Below are positions 45,086 to 56,095 of a stretch of DNA of 64,000 nt, piece by piece; position 1 is the stretch's first letter, and every line of letters starts with the position of its first letter. This DNA is from Orobanche coerulescens. Lineage: Eukaryota; Streptophyta; Magnoliopsida; Lamiales; Orobanchaceae. A model generated the notes under the pieces. That model was not told where the DNA came from, did no database searches, and saw only the letters and a program-made list of their open reading frames with translations. The DNA lies in NCBI GenBank assembly GCA_033398695.1, contig CM065801.1:51222358-51286357 (forward strand). Reading direction: 5' to 3'. The translations under genes and the position numbers were made by a program.

Positions 45086-46320
45086 ATGTTGAGAGGCGGA
45101 CGTGGACGTGGTCGCGGTCGTGGACCTTGACGAAGAAATGCCGAAAGGAGGCGTCGCCTTCTAACCGGGCAGTCATAGCTCGGCGAGCATGACAATCTAT
45201 TAATAATGACCGAGATCCTGTCAGACGGAGATCCTTCGTCGGTGGTGAACCAGATGACTCGGTTCGCCCAGTCGTGGACCGAATGCAAGTGGCGGTGGGA
45301 CTACGGCAGGAGAGAGACAGCAAGGGATCCCAGATATGGGAAATCGAGGTGACCGGTGGCTGCAAGAAGTGGCAAAGATGCAACCACCCAAATTCGACGG
45401 TATTTCTGAGACTCCCACCTGGGATCATTGGTTAAAGGAGCTGGAGAAAATCTTTGCCGGAATCAACTGCATTTACCGGAAAGCCTCTATCGCTCAATAT
45501 TTTCGATAGGAAGCGTCCGAATGGTGGGAAGCCATCCGGCCTGTAGACCATGATGCCGATTGGACAGAGTTTAGATTAATGATGGAAGCTCAGATTGCCC
45601 TCGTCCGTGAGGGAAGCCAAAGTTCGGGAGTTTTTCTCCGCTCGGCCTTGATGTGCCAATATCCTGTGCGATCAAGACGTTTAACCAACAGTTGGCATTT
45701 GTTCGACATCCGGTCGAGCAGATGCGAAATGATGATTCACTTCGATATGAGAATGAAACCGAAGTCCAGAGGTACATGTCCGGATTCGAATGTACCACAC
45801 TCCGCCAATACCAGGATAAGGCGTTGGCATATGAGATCAAGGAAGCGGCCATGGAGAAATTTGCGAAACCAAGAAACAGAAAGTCTCTGGTACTTTTACG
45901 AGCACAAGAACAGTGGGGCCCGTAAGGCCCAGTCGTCCTTTCACTCTTTCAGAAACCTCCGCACCCGGCTAGGAGCGGAAAGAACTTCGGGCGACATCAA
46001 CTCTTACCGATGTTACCAGAAATGCTTTAACTGCGCCCAGACGGGCACTATCGACGGAATTGCCCCTTCCCGCCGTGATTTGTTTTGATTGTGGACGAGA
46101 GGGACATCGGGCGGTGTTTTGTGAAGAGGCTGCAAAGTCTTTTAGAGCCCGTGCACCACAGCCAGTCCAGAAGGAGGCCAGTATTCCACAGACGCAGCAA
46201 AGTGTTCAGATGCCTCAAATTTTGGCCGCGGGCGAGGCAGAGGACAATGGGACCGAAAGGGGATATCGAGTGCCGGATCTGCTCCCCCACGTCTGTACGA
46301 GATGAGGAGGACAGACGATC
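45086..46320 (+). pseudogene. gag: G3 gag
   Basis: Begins MLRGGRGRGRGRGP, the Arg/Gly-rich N-terminus shared with G2 and G5. Gag core fragments follow: WLQEVAKMQPPKFDGI, DHWLKELEKIFAGINC, MSGFECTTLRQYQDKALAYE. Two zinc knuckles are readable across frames, CFNCAQTG ... C and CFDCGREGHRAVFC. There are stops from the 14th codon and several frame changes (near 45500, 45650, 45900, 46075), so no Gag is made. Confidence 0.8.
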
Positions 46321-46339
46321 GTGATGCTTCTTGTCGCAT

Positions 46340-49300
46340 CGTGCTGTCCAGATCCTTTCCCGGCCGGTTAGCGTTTTATTCGATACAGAGCTACACATTC
46401 TTTCATATCTTTTTCTTGTGTAAATCGTTTGAATATTTCCGATTTTCATGCTTGTGAACCTTATGTTGTTGGTTTACCGAGTGGAGAGAGGATTGTCGGA
46501 AATTTAGAAACTAGAAATTTCCCTGTATCATTTGGAGGCAGAGTGGCTCTCAAATCGATCATGATAGAAATGCAAGGAGATGACACGATACTCGGAGACG
46601 ATTGGCTTAATCGGTGCAGAGCAATTGTAAATTCTTCAAGGAGGAATATCTCGGCTGGCGACGATGGTTCGAGATTCTGTTTGAGGATGGAAACCGGAAG
46701 CTCGGGAAAGTTGATCAAGGCGATGAAAGTCACAAATTGTTGAAACAAGGTCAGATGCTGGTGCTACGCAATGAAGAAATTGTGGAACTTTCATCCATTC
46801 CTGTTGTGAACGAATTTCCAGATGTGTTTCCTGACGAGTTACCTGGACTACCTCCACGAAGGGATGTGGAATTTACTATTGAACTCGAACCTGGAGCGAC
46901 ACCAATTTCTAAGGCGCCGTATCGTATGGCACCTACTGAGATGTACGAACTGAAGAAGCAGCTGGAGGAGTTACTGGACAAGGGCTATATTCAGCCAAGC
47001 GTTTCACCACAGGAGCGCCAGTTCTTTTTGTCCGAAAGAAGGATGGATCGCTCCGACTATGTATTGACTATCGAGAGCTGAACAAGATGACGATTAAGAA
47101 CAAGTATCCGTTGCCACGGATTGATGATTTGTTTGACCAATTGCAAGGAGCAACAGTATTTTCTAAGATCGATCGAGATCGGGATACCATCAATCGAGGA
47201 TTAAGGAGTCCGATGTTCAAATCGCGTTCGTAACTCGCTACGGGCATTATGAGTTTGTAGTGATGCCGTTTGGTCTCACTAACGCACTTGTATTTATGCA
47301 ATTGATGAACAGTGTTCATTGAATTTTTGGATAAATTTGTGGTCGTATTTATTGATGACATTCGGTGTATTCTAAGAGTCCGGAAGAACATGCGCAGCAT
47401 TTGCGGATTGTATTGGAGCTTTTGAGAAACGAGCAATTGTACGCCAAACTATCTAAATGTGAATTTTGGCTAAAAGAAGTAATGTTCCTCGGCCATGTGG
47501 TGTCAGCTAGAGGAGTCCGAGTGGATCCTCAGAAGATCGAGGCAATATTGGATTGGAAGCCTCCAAAGAACGTGAAAGAGGTCCGAAGCTTCTTAGGACT
47601 TGCTGGATACTATCGTCGATTCGTGGAAGGGTTTTCTAAAATATCCCGCCCACTTACTCGACTCCTTCAGAAAACTCAAAAGTTTGAGTGGAATGAATTG
47701 TGTCAGATTAGCTTTGATGAATTGAAGAAGAAATTGACAACGGCACCGATTCTATCACTTCCGCGGGGAACTGAAGGATTCATAGTTTACAGTGATGCTT
47801 CGAACCAAGGACTTGGGTGTGTGTTGATGCAGAACGATAAGGTGATCGCTTATGCGTCGCGACAACTGAAACCTTATGAAGTAAATTACCCGACACATGA
47901 TTTGGAACTAGCAGCAGTGGTTTTTGCCTTGAAGATTTGGAGGCATTATCTGTACGGGACTCACTGTCAGATCTTTACGGATCATAAGAGTCTCAAGTAC
48001 ATATTCAGTCAGAAAGAGTTGAACATGCGGCAAAGAAGATGGTTGGAACTGATTAAGGACTATGACTTGGAGATTTTATATCATCCAGGCAAAGCGAATG
48101 TAGTGGCCGATGCACTTAGCCGCAAGCCTGTCTCTATTCAGATGCTGGAGACGCTGACATCCCAACTTAGCCTTCAACGAGAGATGATTCGTGAGGGAAT
48201 TGAGGTATGGTTACAAAGAGTCCAAGGACAGCTGTGCGTGATGGAGATAACTTCGTCATTAACCGAAGAAATCAAATCTAGACAGGCAGATGATCCTCTG
48301 ATTATTCGGTTACATGATGAAGTGATCCAAGGAAAGGCCCCCGGATTCATAATTCATGACGATGGAGTTTTGAGATTTCAGAACCGACTCTGCGTTCCCG
48401 ATGTTGATGTTCTGAAACAGACGATTATGAAGGAAGCACATGGTTCGCCCTATTCTATCCACCCGGGCACCAGTAAGATGTATAAGGACTTGAAGCGTAA
48501 CTTACGGTGGGGCAACATGAAGAAAGACGTAGCGGACTATGTTTGAAATGCTTGACTTGTCGTGAGTTAAGATCGAGCATCAACGGCTCTTTGGAATGTT
48601 GAAGCCGCTCCCGATTCCTGAATGGAAGTGGGAGGACATATCGATGGACTTCATCACTAATATGCCGAAAACCAGGATAGGAATGAACATGATTTGGGTG
48701 ATAGTTGATCGTTTAACCAAATCGGCTCATTTTCTAGGCATTAAGGATACGTGGGGACCAGAGAGGTTGGCACGAGTCTTTATTTCAGAGATTGTTCGAT
48801 TACATGGTACGCCGAAGACCATTGTTTCTGATCGAGACGGCCGTTTTGTGTCTCACTTTTGGAAGGCAGTTCATAAGGCCTTGGGGACCGAATTGAACTT
48901 GATCTGACTTATCACCCACGATCGACGGACAATCTGAGAGAACTATACAAACGGTGGAAGACATGCTAAGGGCCTGTGCCTTAGATTGGTCAAACGATTG
49001 GGAAGTTCATCTACCGTTGATTGAATTTACTTATAACAATAGTTGGCATGCTTCCATTAAGATGGCACCGTTTGAGGCATTATACGGAAGGAGATGCAGA
49101 TCGCCCTATCTTTGGGGACGATTCATCAGACTTGATCGGAACAGAACCAGAGTTGATCGAGCAGACTCGAGAGAAGATAGCCTTAATTCGTGAAAGGCTG
49201 CTCACTGCCCAGAGTCGCCAGAAATCCTATGCGGACGTACGCCGCCGTCCATTGGAGTTCAGTACTGGAGATCACGTACTTTTGAAGGTTTCTCCTACCC

Positions 49301-49685
49301 GGGAATCTTTCGTTTCGGTAGGAAAGGAAAGCTGAGTCCGAGATATATCGGACCATTTGAGATCCTCGAGAGAGTTGGGGAGTTGGCATACAGATTAGCA
49401 TTACCGCCGTCATTGTGTCATGTTCATAACGTGTTCCACGTATCCCAGTTGCGGAGATATATACCAGATCCCAGTCATATCATCGATTTCGGCGAGATCG
49501 AAGTCGAACAGGATGGGACGTTTGAAGAAAGACCAGTCAAGATACTCGAGAGTCGAGTTAAGCAACTGAGGAACAAGTCAATCGTTTTGGTCAAAGTTCA
49601 GTGGTCACGTCATGGAACGGAAGAAGCCACTTGGGAAACGGAAGCTGATATGAAGTTTAGATATCCCGAGTTATTTTCATCTTGA
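46340..49685 (+). pseudogene. pol: G3 pol: protease, RT, RNase H, integrase, chromodomain
   Basis: Protease: FDT at about 46380, followed by a one-base loss that destroys the DTGA motif. RT entry [24 protein letters not shown]; the middle of RT (47000-47365) is chopped by small indels; RT end, RNase H ([40 protein letters not shown]) and the integrase zinc region are open over 47365-48546. Integrase core: SMDFITNMPK, VSDRDGRFVSHFW; the segment that should read FHPQSDGQSERT is shifted at 48900-48940. 49383-49685 ends in a chromodomain ([14 protein letters not shown] ... [14 protein letters not shown]), which in chromoviruses is thought to guide integration to heterochromatin. Confidence 0.92.
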
Positions 49686-49702
49686 GTTTCGGGACGAAAC
49701 TC
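49684..49702 (+). other. Pre-PPT hairpin of G3
   Basis: GAGTTTCG-GGA-CGAAACTC. Compared with G1 the outermost A-T pair is replaced by G-C, keeping the stem. It overlaps the pol stop codon region. Confidence 0.82.
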
Positions 49703-49708
49703 CTTTTT

Positions 49709-49720
49709 AGTAGGAGAGTA
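49709..49720 (+). promoter_or_regulatory. G3 polypurine tract
   Basis: AGTAGGAGAGTA directly before TGTAATATCC. Confidence 0.75.
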
Positions 49721-52096
49721 TGTAATATCCGGATTTATTACAGTGTATTTCATCTGTATTCAAACCATGTATTATTTCGGATTGGTGATTTTGATTATTG
49801 GAGTATGATATTTAGTGCATTAATATCATTATACATAAGTATAGCAACTTGCAAAATTGCTCAAACAACCTCGTGATAGCGCACGTTAAGAATGTATCTT
49901 AACGCGCGCTATCGGGCCATTATTAGCGCACGCTATGCGGTATGAGTAACGTGCGCTAAGGACTCAATTATTGAGCGGGCGGTGGCTCGTGCGCCAGCGG
50001 GACATGGGTCCGGATAAGATTCCCGCTGACGCACCCGGACAAAATCTGAAGTCAACCATTATTAGCGCACGCTAAGGGATGCTTAGTAGCGTGCGCTAAC
50101 TTATCAATAATGCAGAAAATTATAAATGGGACATCAACCGTGTTGGCTTGCATTTCTTTCGCACTTTCCTCAATCTTGAGAGTTCGAGAGTTGTAGAAAT
50201 ACTCTTATACACTTAGAACACATATTGTTGATGTTTATACATTGGTTACCACGTGGAATGTTCATGGAAGTGGAATAGCACCTTGGAAGGGCATACAACC
50301 AACCGGAGTTGGATTCTACCTTACGGTTCGATGATTTCGTCATTTTAAGGTATGTTCAATCTATCTCCGGACTTAGAGTTGGATTCTAACGATTTGGATG
50401 ATCATGTTAACAAGATATGGATTTTCATAGATGAATTATCCAAGTATATCATGTTTGGAATAGTGAGTTGTATAAGCTCGAATACCTTGATTATAATCAT
50501 CATGATTCGAATCTTAGTACCTTTGGATATGTGAAGAGAAGCTTCTATCATTGGTTAACCGAATCTAATAGATGATTTCATAGTAATCTTGGACTAGACG
50601 TTAACATCCTTATTGTTAGATAAATCTAAGGTTTGATCATGGAAGGATTTATCTAGTATATATAGGACGTTTATCAACTTCAGTAGGATAATATGGACTG
50701 ATATAGAGGTGTTGATATCAACCATTTAGTTTTTCGTATTATCGTATGAAGATTTGAAGTCGGAAAAGAATATGGTTTTATATTGGCATGCATATCCTTG
50801 AATCCTAAGTTGTCTTTATCCGTATAATCATTCATGAGGGTGTAGACATAGTATTCATGGAAGTAACATGAATTATCACGCAAGATTTCGTTGTTTCAAA
50901 CATGGCAAGAACAGTTTACTGCTCACCAGTAAACTGCCATGCATAGATAGCGCACGCTATGCTATGCAATGTAACGTGCGCTATCGAGCAGATGTTAGCG
51001 TGCGCTACGTTTGGTACGTAACGTACGCTAGACCATCAGACGAGTCAGTTGGCTGATTAGTGTAGTACTGTCCATGCATCGTTAGCGTGCGCTGGGCTTT
51101 GTTGTTTGCGTGCGCTATCAGGCAGACATAACGCACGCTACACAGAATACTTAGCGTGCGCTAAGCTATTCGGGCAGATTGCAGTTTATGAACTTTTGAC
51201 CGTTAATCGAATTGTTTAACATTCATACGACGTGAGATAAATCCTATATCATTTCTTTTGTTAAGGTTTGGTCTCGTTACGTGATTGATTGAGGAGGACG
51301 ACCTTCGAGTGTTCATTTTCGTGGAAGGGTTATTATTGTCTTCAAATCGAGGCAAGTACCTTAATTGTTTTACGTATTGTTGTTATACATATTATCGTGC
51401 ATGTATGTCGTTATTGTATGTCCACCTCGTGTTGGTCCGACGGGATCATCGGGGGATCTATGCTAGCGTGCGCTGGATCATCGGACGGGTTTTTCCACCA
51501 CGGGTTGGTCTGACGGGATCATCGTGGGTTCTAGGCAGTGAACGCTGGATCGATGGAATTACCATGTGTATGTATTGATATCATGTTGTGATTATCAGTT
51601 GTGTATGTTATGTTTGAGTTTCTCTTAGGAGAAGACTCGTTGGTATTTTGTCGTTTACGTTATCATTATTATTCACCGTGAGATATGAATAATATGTTGT
51701 GGTACTTGTACTAGCATCGTTGTGCTAACCCCTTCGGGGGTGAACATTTTGTTTGTGTTCAGGATCCAGGAGAGCTGGGAAACAACCACTGGAACAGTAT
51801 GACGACGAGGGTGTAGAGTGATGTCCCGACCGGGTTTATTTATCTATTGTTTATTCGTTATTTCAATAAGTACTCGAGTACGAAGTCGGTTGTGATATTT
51901 TGAATTTGGTGATGTATTATTAAGTTCTGTTGAACAATTGTACTATTCCTGTATTGGGTCAGAACTGATGTACTGTAATTCCGTTATTTCCATTTATTAG
52001 TACCTTTTTATACTTGTTCAATTCTTCAGCCTTGTAAATCCTTACGTAAAGGATTTACGGCGCTGTAATATTCCCGAATATATCGGGGGTGTTACA
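49721..52096 (+). repeat. G3 3' LTR
   Basis: TGTAATATCCGG ... GGGGTGTTACA. The upstream motif cluster is at about 49874-50098. The second cluster (50946-51170, plus one motif at 51462) keeps about nine clean AGCG-NN-CGCT or AACG-NN-CGCT sites that are mostly damaged in the 5' LTR. Confidence 0.94.
50946..51170 (+). repeat. AGCG-NN-CGCT motif array, G3 3' LTR, downstream cluster
   Basis: Motifs near 50948, 50971, 50995, 51018, 51080, 51107, 51129 and 51151, in both orientations, lying downstream of the TATA box and so within the transcribed part of the LTR. Confidence 0.85.
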
Positions 52097-52101
52097 ATAC
52101 A

Positions 52102-55100
52102 TATGCCAGATCTCAGACCGGTGAACTAAGACTGGTTATTTCATAGAAAAGAAATACTCAAGAGTACAGCGGAATTATTACATCAAGTGCAAAAGAGTAC
52201 ATCGGAAACCAAAATATATTATGACACAGGAATAAAAATAAGCGTTAAAGCAGCATCCTAATTCCTACATCTTGGTAATATTTTGAGGACGGTCTTCAGT
52301 GGTCGTCAACATCTGTCCCTTCTTCTTCTTGGTTCTCTTCATCTAGTGGGGTTTTAGAAAACAATTCAAAATGGGGTGAGAATAATGGATTCTCACTGAG
52401 TTGGGTTTGGGTATTTAATGAGTATATTATTTAATAAACATTATGTTTCTCCCACTTTTGTAAAATAGTGTTGTTTAAAAACTGATGCAAGTTTTTAAGA
52501 AGAATATTATGAATTATGACATGAATGTACCGTCAATCTCCGTAGATTGCGGTTAAGTATGAATAATGTACGGCGTCGAGCGCCCAATGAGTATTTAGTT
52601 TTGGGAGGTCGTCTACATGACTAATCCCTTAGCCTCCTTATAACATCTTAGACTGTTATCAGTGTTTGACCTTTGACTATCGCCACGACCTTTGGTTTGA
52701 TAACCGTAGCCTTGGGCGTTTGTCGGACCATCACTATAACATTGGCCTTTGAGCTATATCGCTCTCACGCTTGGTGACGTGATGCCTTATCTCTTATCTG
52801 GGCTCGATATGTCCTTAGCTTGGGTCTATGCCCGGATCATATGATAATCGCGACTATACCCAAATTCTACGACCCAGTCACCTTAGGATCACTCCGTCCT
52901 TCGGCTTCAAGGGAATAGGATACGACGTTAGCTTTGCCTAGAACCGCAGCCACGCTGCTCGATTCATGACTTAGACTAACCGCCCCTCATGCATATAAAT
53001 AGAAAAAGGGACTCTAGAGGTACTCGTACGGACTCTAGCGGTGGCTTCCGCCCGAAGGTCTTAGCACTTAGCTCCATACAACACTTACTCCCGATTTCAT
53101 TTGAATAACAATTATTGTCGTGATTAACAGTGGTTATGCATATTGTATGATATCAATAAGATTATTTGATAGTATATGGACTTGGATAAGCTAGAGGAAT
53201 TAGTTCAACCGGTTGATGATTAAATTGCTATTGTGCGAGTCTTAGCATAATCTTATAATAAATTCATAAATTTGAATAGTTCGGTATGGATTGATTATAC
53301 GTCCGAAAATTACGAACTTTATTACAAAAAGTCCGTTATGATATGAGGATTGAAGGTCAGAAGTTGCACGAAAGTTTTACCTTTCAGAAATTATAGTTCT
53401 GTCCTTTCGTCTTTTAAGTACTATCATTATTTTTACTAAATTTTATAAATTTGGATAATTCGGTACGGATTGATTATAAGTCCGAAAATTACGAACTTTA
53501 TTGAAAAAAGTCCGTTATTATGTGAGGATTGAAGGTCAAAAGTTGCATGAAAGTTTTACCTTTGGGAAATTAAAGTTCTGCCCTTTCGTCTTTTAAGTAC
53601 TATAATTATTTTTACTAAATTTTATAAATTTGGATAATTCGGTACAGATTGATTATAAGTCCGAAAATTATGAACTTTATTGCGAAAAGTCCGTTATGAT
53701 ATGTTGAAGGTAAGAAGTTTCATGAAAGTTTTACCTTTTGGAAATTACAGTTTTGGCCCCGAATTCTTGAAATTTACATTTTTGCCCCAATTTTCTATCT
53801 TAGTAAATTCCGATTTAGGTGAAATTTTATAGAGAACTTATTTTTGATATTTTAAGACTTAATTTTAAGACATAATACCAGAATTATGGATCTTAACAAT
53901 TTTACCTCAAATTTATCTTATTTAAACTATTTTAGTTTATCCTTCGAACTTAGGTTCGAATTATCAAATCTTCCAGTGACTAATTATCATCTTACCATAG
54001 TCCAATATATAATCATATATTTTTGGGATTTTAATCCCCAAAGATCAGATTTGTCATACTCAACCAATATTTCCATCAATAAATTAATTTGCACATATAA
54101 TTAAAATATGACAAACAAAATTCAACAAATATCAAGACCATTACATGCATGGTAATGAATGTCAATCAAGTATAGATAACCAGGGTTTTAATACTTGCAT
54201 GCACCATATATTTAACTTGTATAAATTTTGAATAAGAGAAAAGAAAGAAACAATTTTACCCACCTCGATTTCTTGTCGGAAATAAATGGTTCTAGGTCTC
54301 GGAAGTGGAAGAAAACGATCTCCCTCCCTGAACTACATGGTTCGTCCGATTCAAGTATCCATGCATCCATGATGCATATTTTGTTTGCATGTTTTTGAGA
54401 TTAGAGTTAGGTTAGGAAGGTTTTTTTATACTTATAGAAGAAAAAAAAAAAAAGTAGGAAAGAAAATTACCTATTTCTTGTTGAATTTTTCCACTTCCTC
54501 CTTCTTTCTTCTTCTTGGATCAGCCTCTCTCTCTCTCAAGTGCAGAGATTTTTTTTTTATGTGTTGTGAAATGGGAGGAGTTTACAAGGAGAAAGTATTT
54601 ATAGGTGAGGTGTTAAGGTGGAGGTGTCATCAAGGCTTGCATGTAAGGGTACAAGTGTCTTAGAACAAGCTTGAAATTATGACAACACAAATCTCCTTTG
54701 TTTTAATTGTGTAGGCAGATTTTTTTTCTTTGTTTATACATGTATGGTGTATTTTAGTTGTATTTATTAAGTATTAAGTAGTAAGTTTAAGTTGGGTTGG
54801 GTCATGAGTGTTTTTGGCTAGGTGTAGTATTTTAGGTGATATGTGGTTTATTATTTAATTGGTCATAAGCCCATAATGCATCTAAGTTCAAATTTTAATA
54901 ATAAGCCCTCTAATTAAGTTATACTATTAGATTAAATAGCCCATTTAGCTAATAAATTAAAATTTATTAAAAATTTAAGTTAATTAAACTTATATAATAT
55001 TATTATTTTTATTTATTAAATTGAAGTAATAAAAATAATTAGATTGTTGAACTTATAGAATTTATTTAGCTAATGTGACTATGCATAAGGTAAGAACTAA

Positions 55101-55188
55101 TTTTATTCGATAATGAAATATTGTAAACTTTATTTTATTTATTAAAAATTAATAATCTAATCTACATACAAAATAATGGGGTCTCACA
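52102..55188 (-). repeat. G4 solo LTR, right piece
   Basis: Continues 42416-42504 after G3 and ends GGGGTCTCACA, flanked by AATTT at 55189-55193, the TSD matching 42411-42415. Read on the minus strand the whole is a 3.2-kb LTR starting TGTGAGACCCC and ending GAGTGACA, with no internal region, PBS or ORF. This is the signature of a solo LTR left by LTR-LTR recombination. It contains a three-unit tandem repeat (53281-53760), a CT microsatellite near 54525 and AT-rich DNA. Gypsy origin is inferred from size and termini. Confidence 0.75.
53281..53760 (-). repeat. 179-bp tandem repeat, three units, inside G4
   Basis: Units start TCGGTANGGATTGATTATA at 53281, 53460 and 53639, the last incomplete. 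They are highly similar, with substitutions and one small deletion in unit 3. Confidence 0.9.
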
Positions 55189-55193
55189 AATTT

Positions 55194-55967
55194 AATTCAT
55201 AAATTAAATTTCTTAGAGAAATATATTTGTATTTGATATAATTAATTAATTGGATTAATTAATTAGTATAATACATTGGTGATAAAACAGAGTGAATTTA
55301 ATGGAGTCGTTTGACGAACGTCCGGTACACGAGCCGAGTGACTTGGCCCGTTTCCTAGCACCTTCCCTGTGGCTGCCCTTTTCCCCTCTTTTTTTGTCAC
55401 AGTGTGTATTTGTTTTTGTAATAATGCATGTTACTTTAGCTTCTTTCTTATTGATTTGATTTGGTGATCTTATCAAATCAATTTTATATCTTCATTAGGT
55501 AACATGATCTCTTATAAAACAAACCAAAGCAACACCACACACACCACTTCATGATTCGGCCGAGAGGGTGAGAGAAAGAGAGAGAATTTTTTTTTACGTT
55601 CTTCATCATCTTTGAGGTGAAAAGAAGTGAGAAAAAATCAGAGAGAAAAATTCCTACGTGGATCCCTAGAAGTTCTTGATAGAACGGAGTCTCGTTGATT
55701 TTTCCAGCCAAATTCCAATGCGTGTGAAGTAGAGACATCGTATTTTCGGTGTTTGGGATGAAGGGATTTCGTGCTCGTGCTCAGGTTCGTGATCATCATC
55801 ATATTGCGAAGATATTATCAAAGGCTTCGAAGGTATGAGACTTTGATCCTTTATCTTCGTCAATTTATTTTTCGTATATACGTTACTTGATCGATCCTTT
55901 TTGGGATTCTTTATATTGAGTTTTATTATTCCGCCGTGTATTCGTTTTTGTATACAGAATCCCAACA
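55194..55967 (+). repeat. Copia-C 3' LTR, right piece
   Basis: Resumes the LTR after G4 (TTAATTCATAAATT) and ends GAATCCCAACA. It keeps a ~500-bp stretch (about 55340-55860) deleted from the 5' LTR. Confidence 0.9.
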
Positions 55968-56095
55968 CCTTTCTCGAATCCATTATTAGTTAGGTTCAGG
56001 AACAAGGTTTCTTACCATGCTCTAGGTGCTTGCTCCATACAGAGCTTTCCGTAGTCTGTATATAAGGTCTCTGCCTTCTATGTTGATAAACCCTG
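55968..56095 (-). pseudogene. Copia-F: reverse transcriptase remnant
   Basis: On the minus strand it reads [20 protein letters not shown], then, after a frame slip, a stretch matching NNGFEKG. It aligns with 20086-20215 of Copia-B (RT palm, [19 protein letters not shown]). It ends at Copia-C on the left and at the G6 LTR on the right, so this 128-bp strip is the oldest layer into which both inserted. Confidence 0.82.

Larger units (their letters stand above)
42505..52096 (+). mobile_element. G3: Ty3/gypsy chromovirus (Tekay/Del-like), complete but decayed
   Basis: Bounded by exact TSDs. 5' LTR 42505-44855, PBS 44860-44871, gag, protease, RT, RNase H, integrase, chromodomain, hairpin, PPT 49709-49720, 3' LTR 49721-52096. 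Domain order with integrase last is that of Ty3/gypsy, and a chromodomain at the integrase C-terminus marks a chromovirus. Many single-base indels break the coding frame, and a surprising share lie at CAG/CTG sites, as do the differences between its two LTRs. Confidence 0.95.
34838..55967 (+). mobile_element. Copia-C: Ty1/copia element, plus strand, split by nested insertions
   Basis: 5' LTR 34838-35732 (its first ~345 bp lost), PBS, a 1.6-kb leader, gag-pol in one frame, PPT, and a 3' LTR in two pieces (41311-42415 and 55194-55967) separated by G4, which in turn contains G3. Copia identity is shown by protease-integrase-RT-RNase H order. The long leader recalls Angela/BARE-type elements, but I cannot fix the lineage. 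Not functional: eight in-frame stops, one frameshift and an altered RT active site. Confidence 0.92.
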
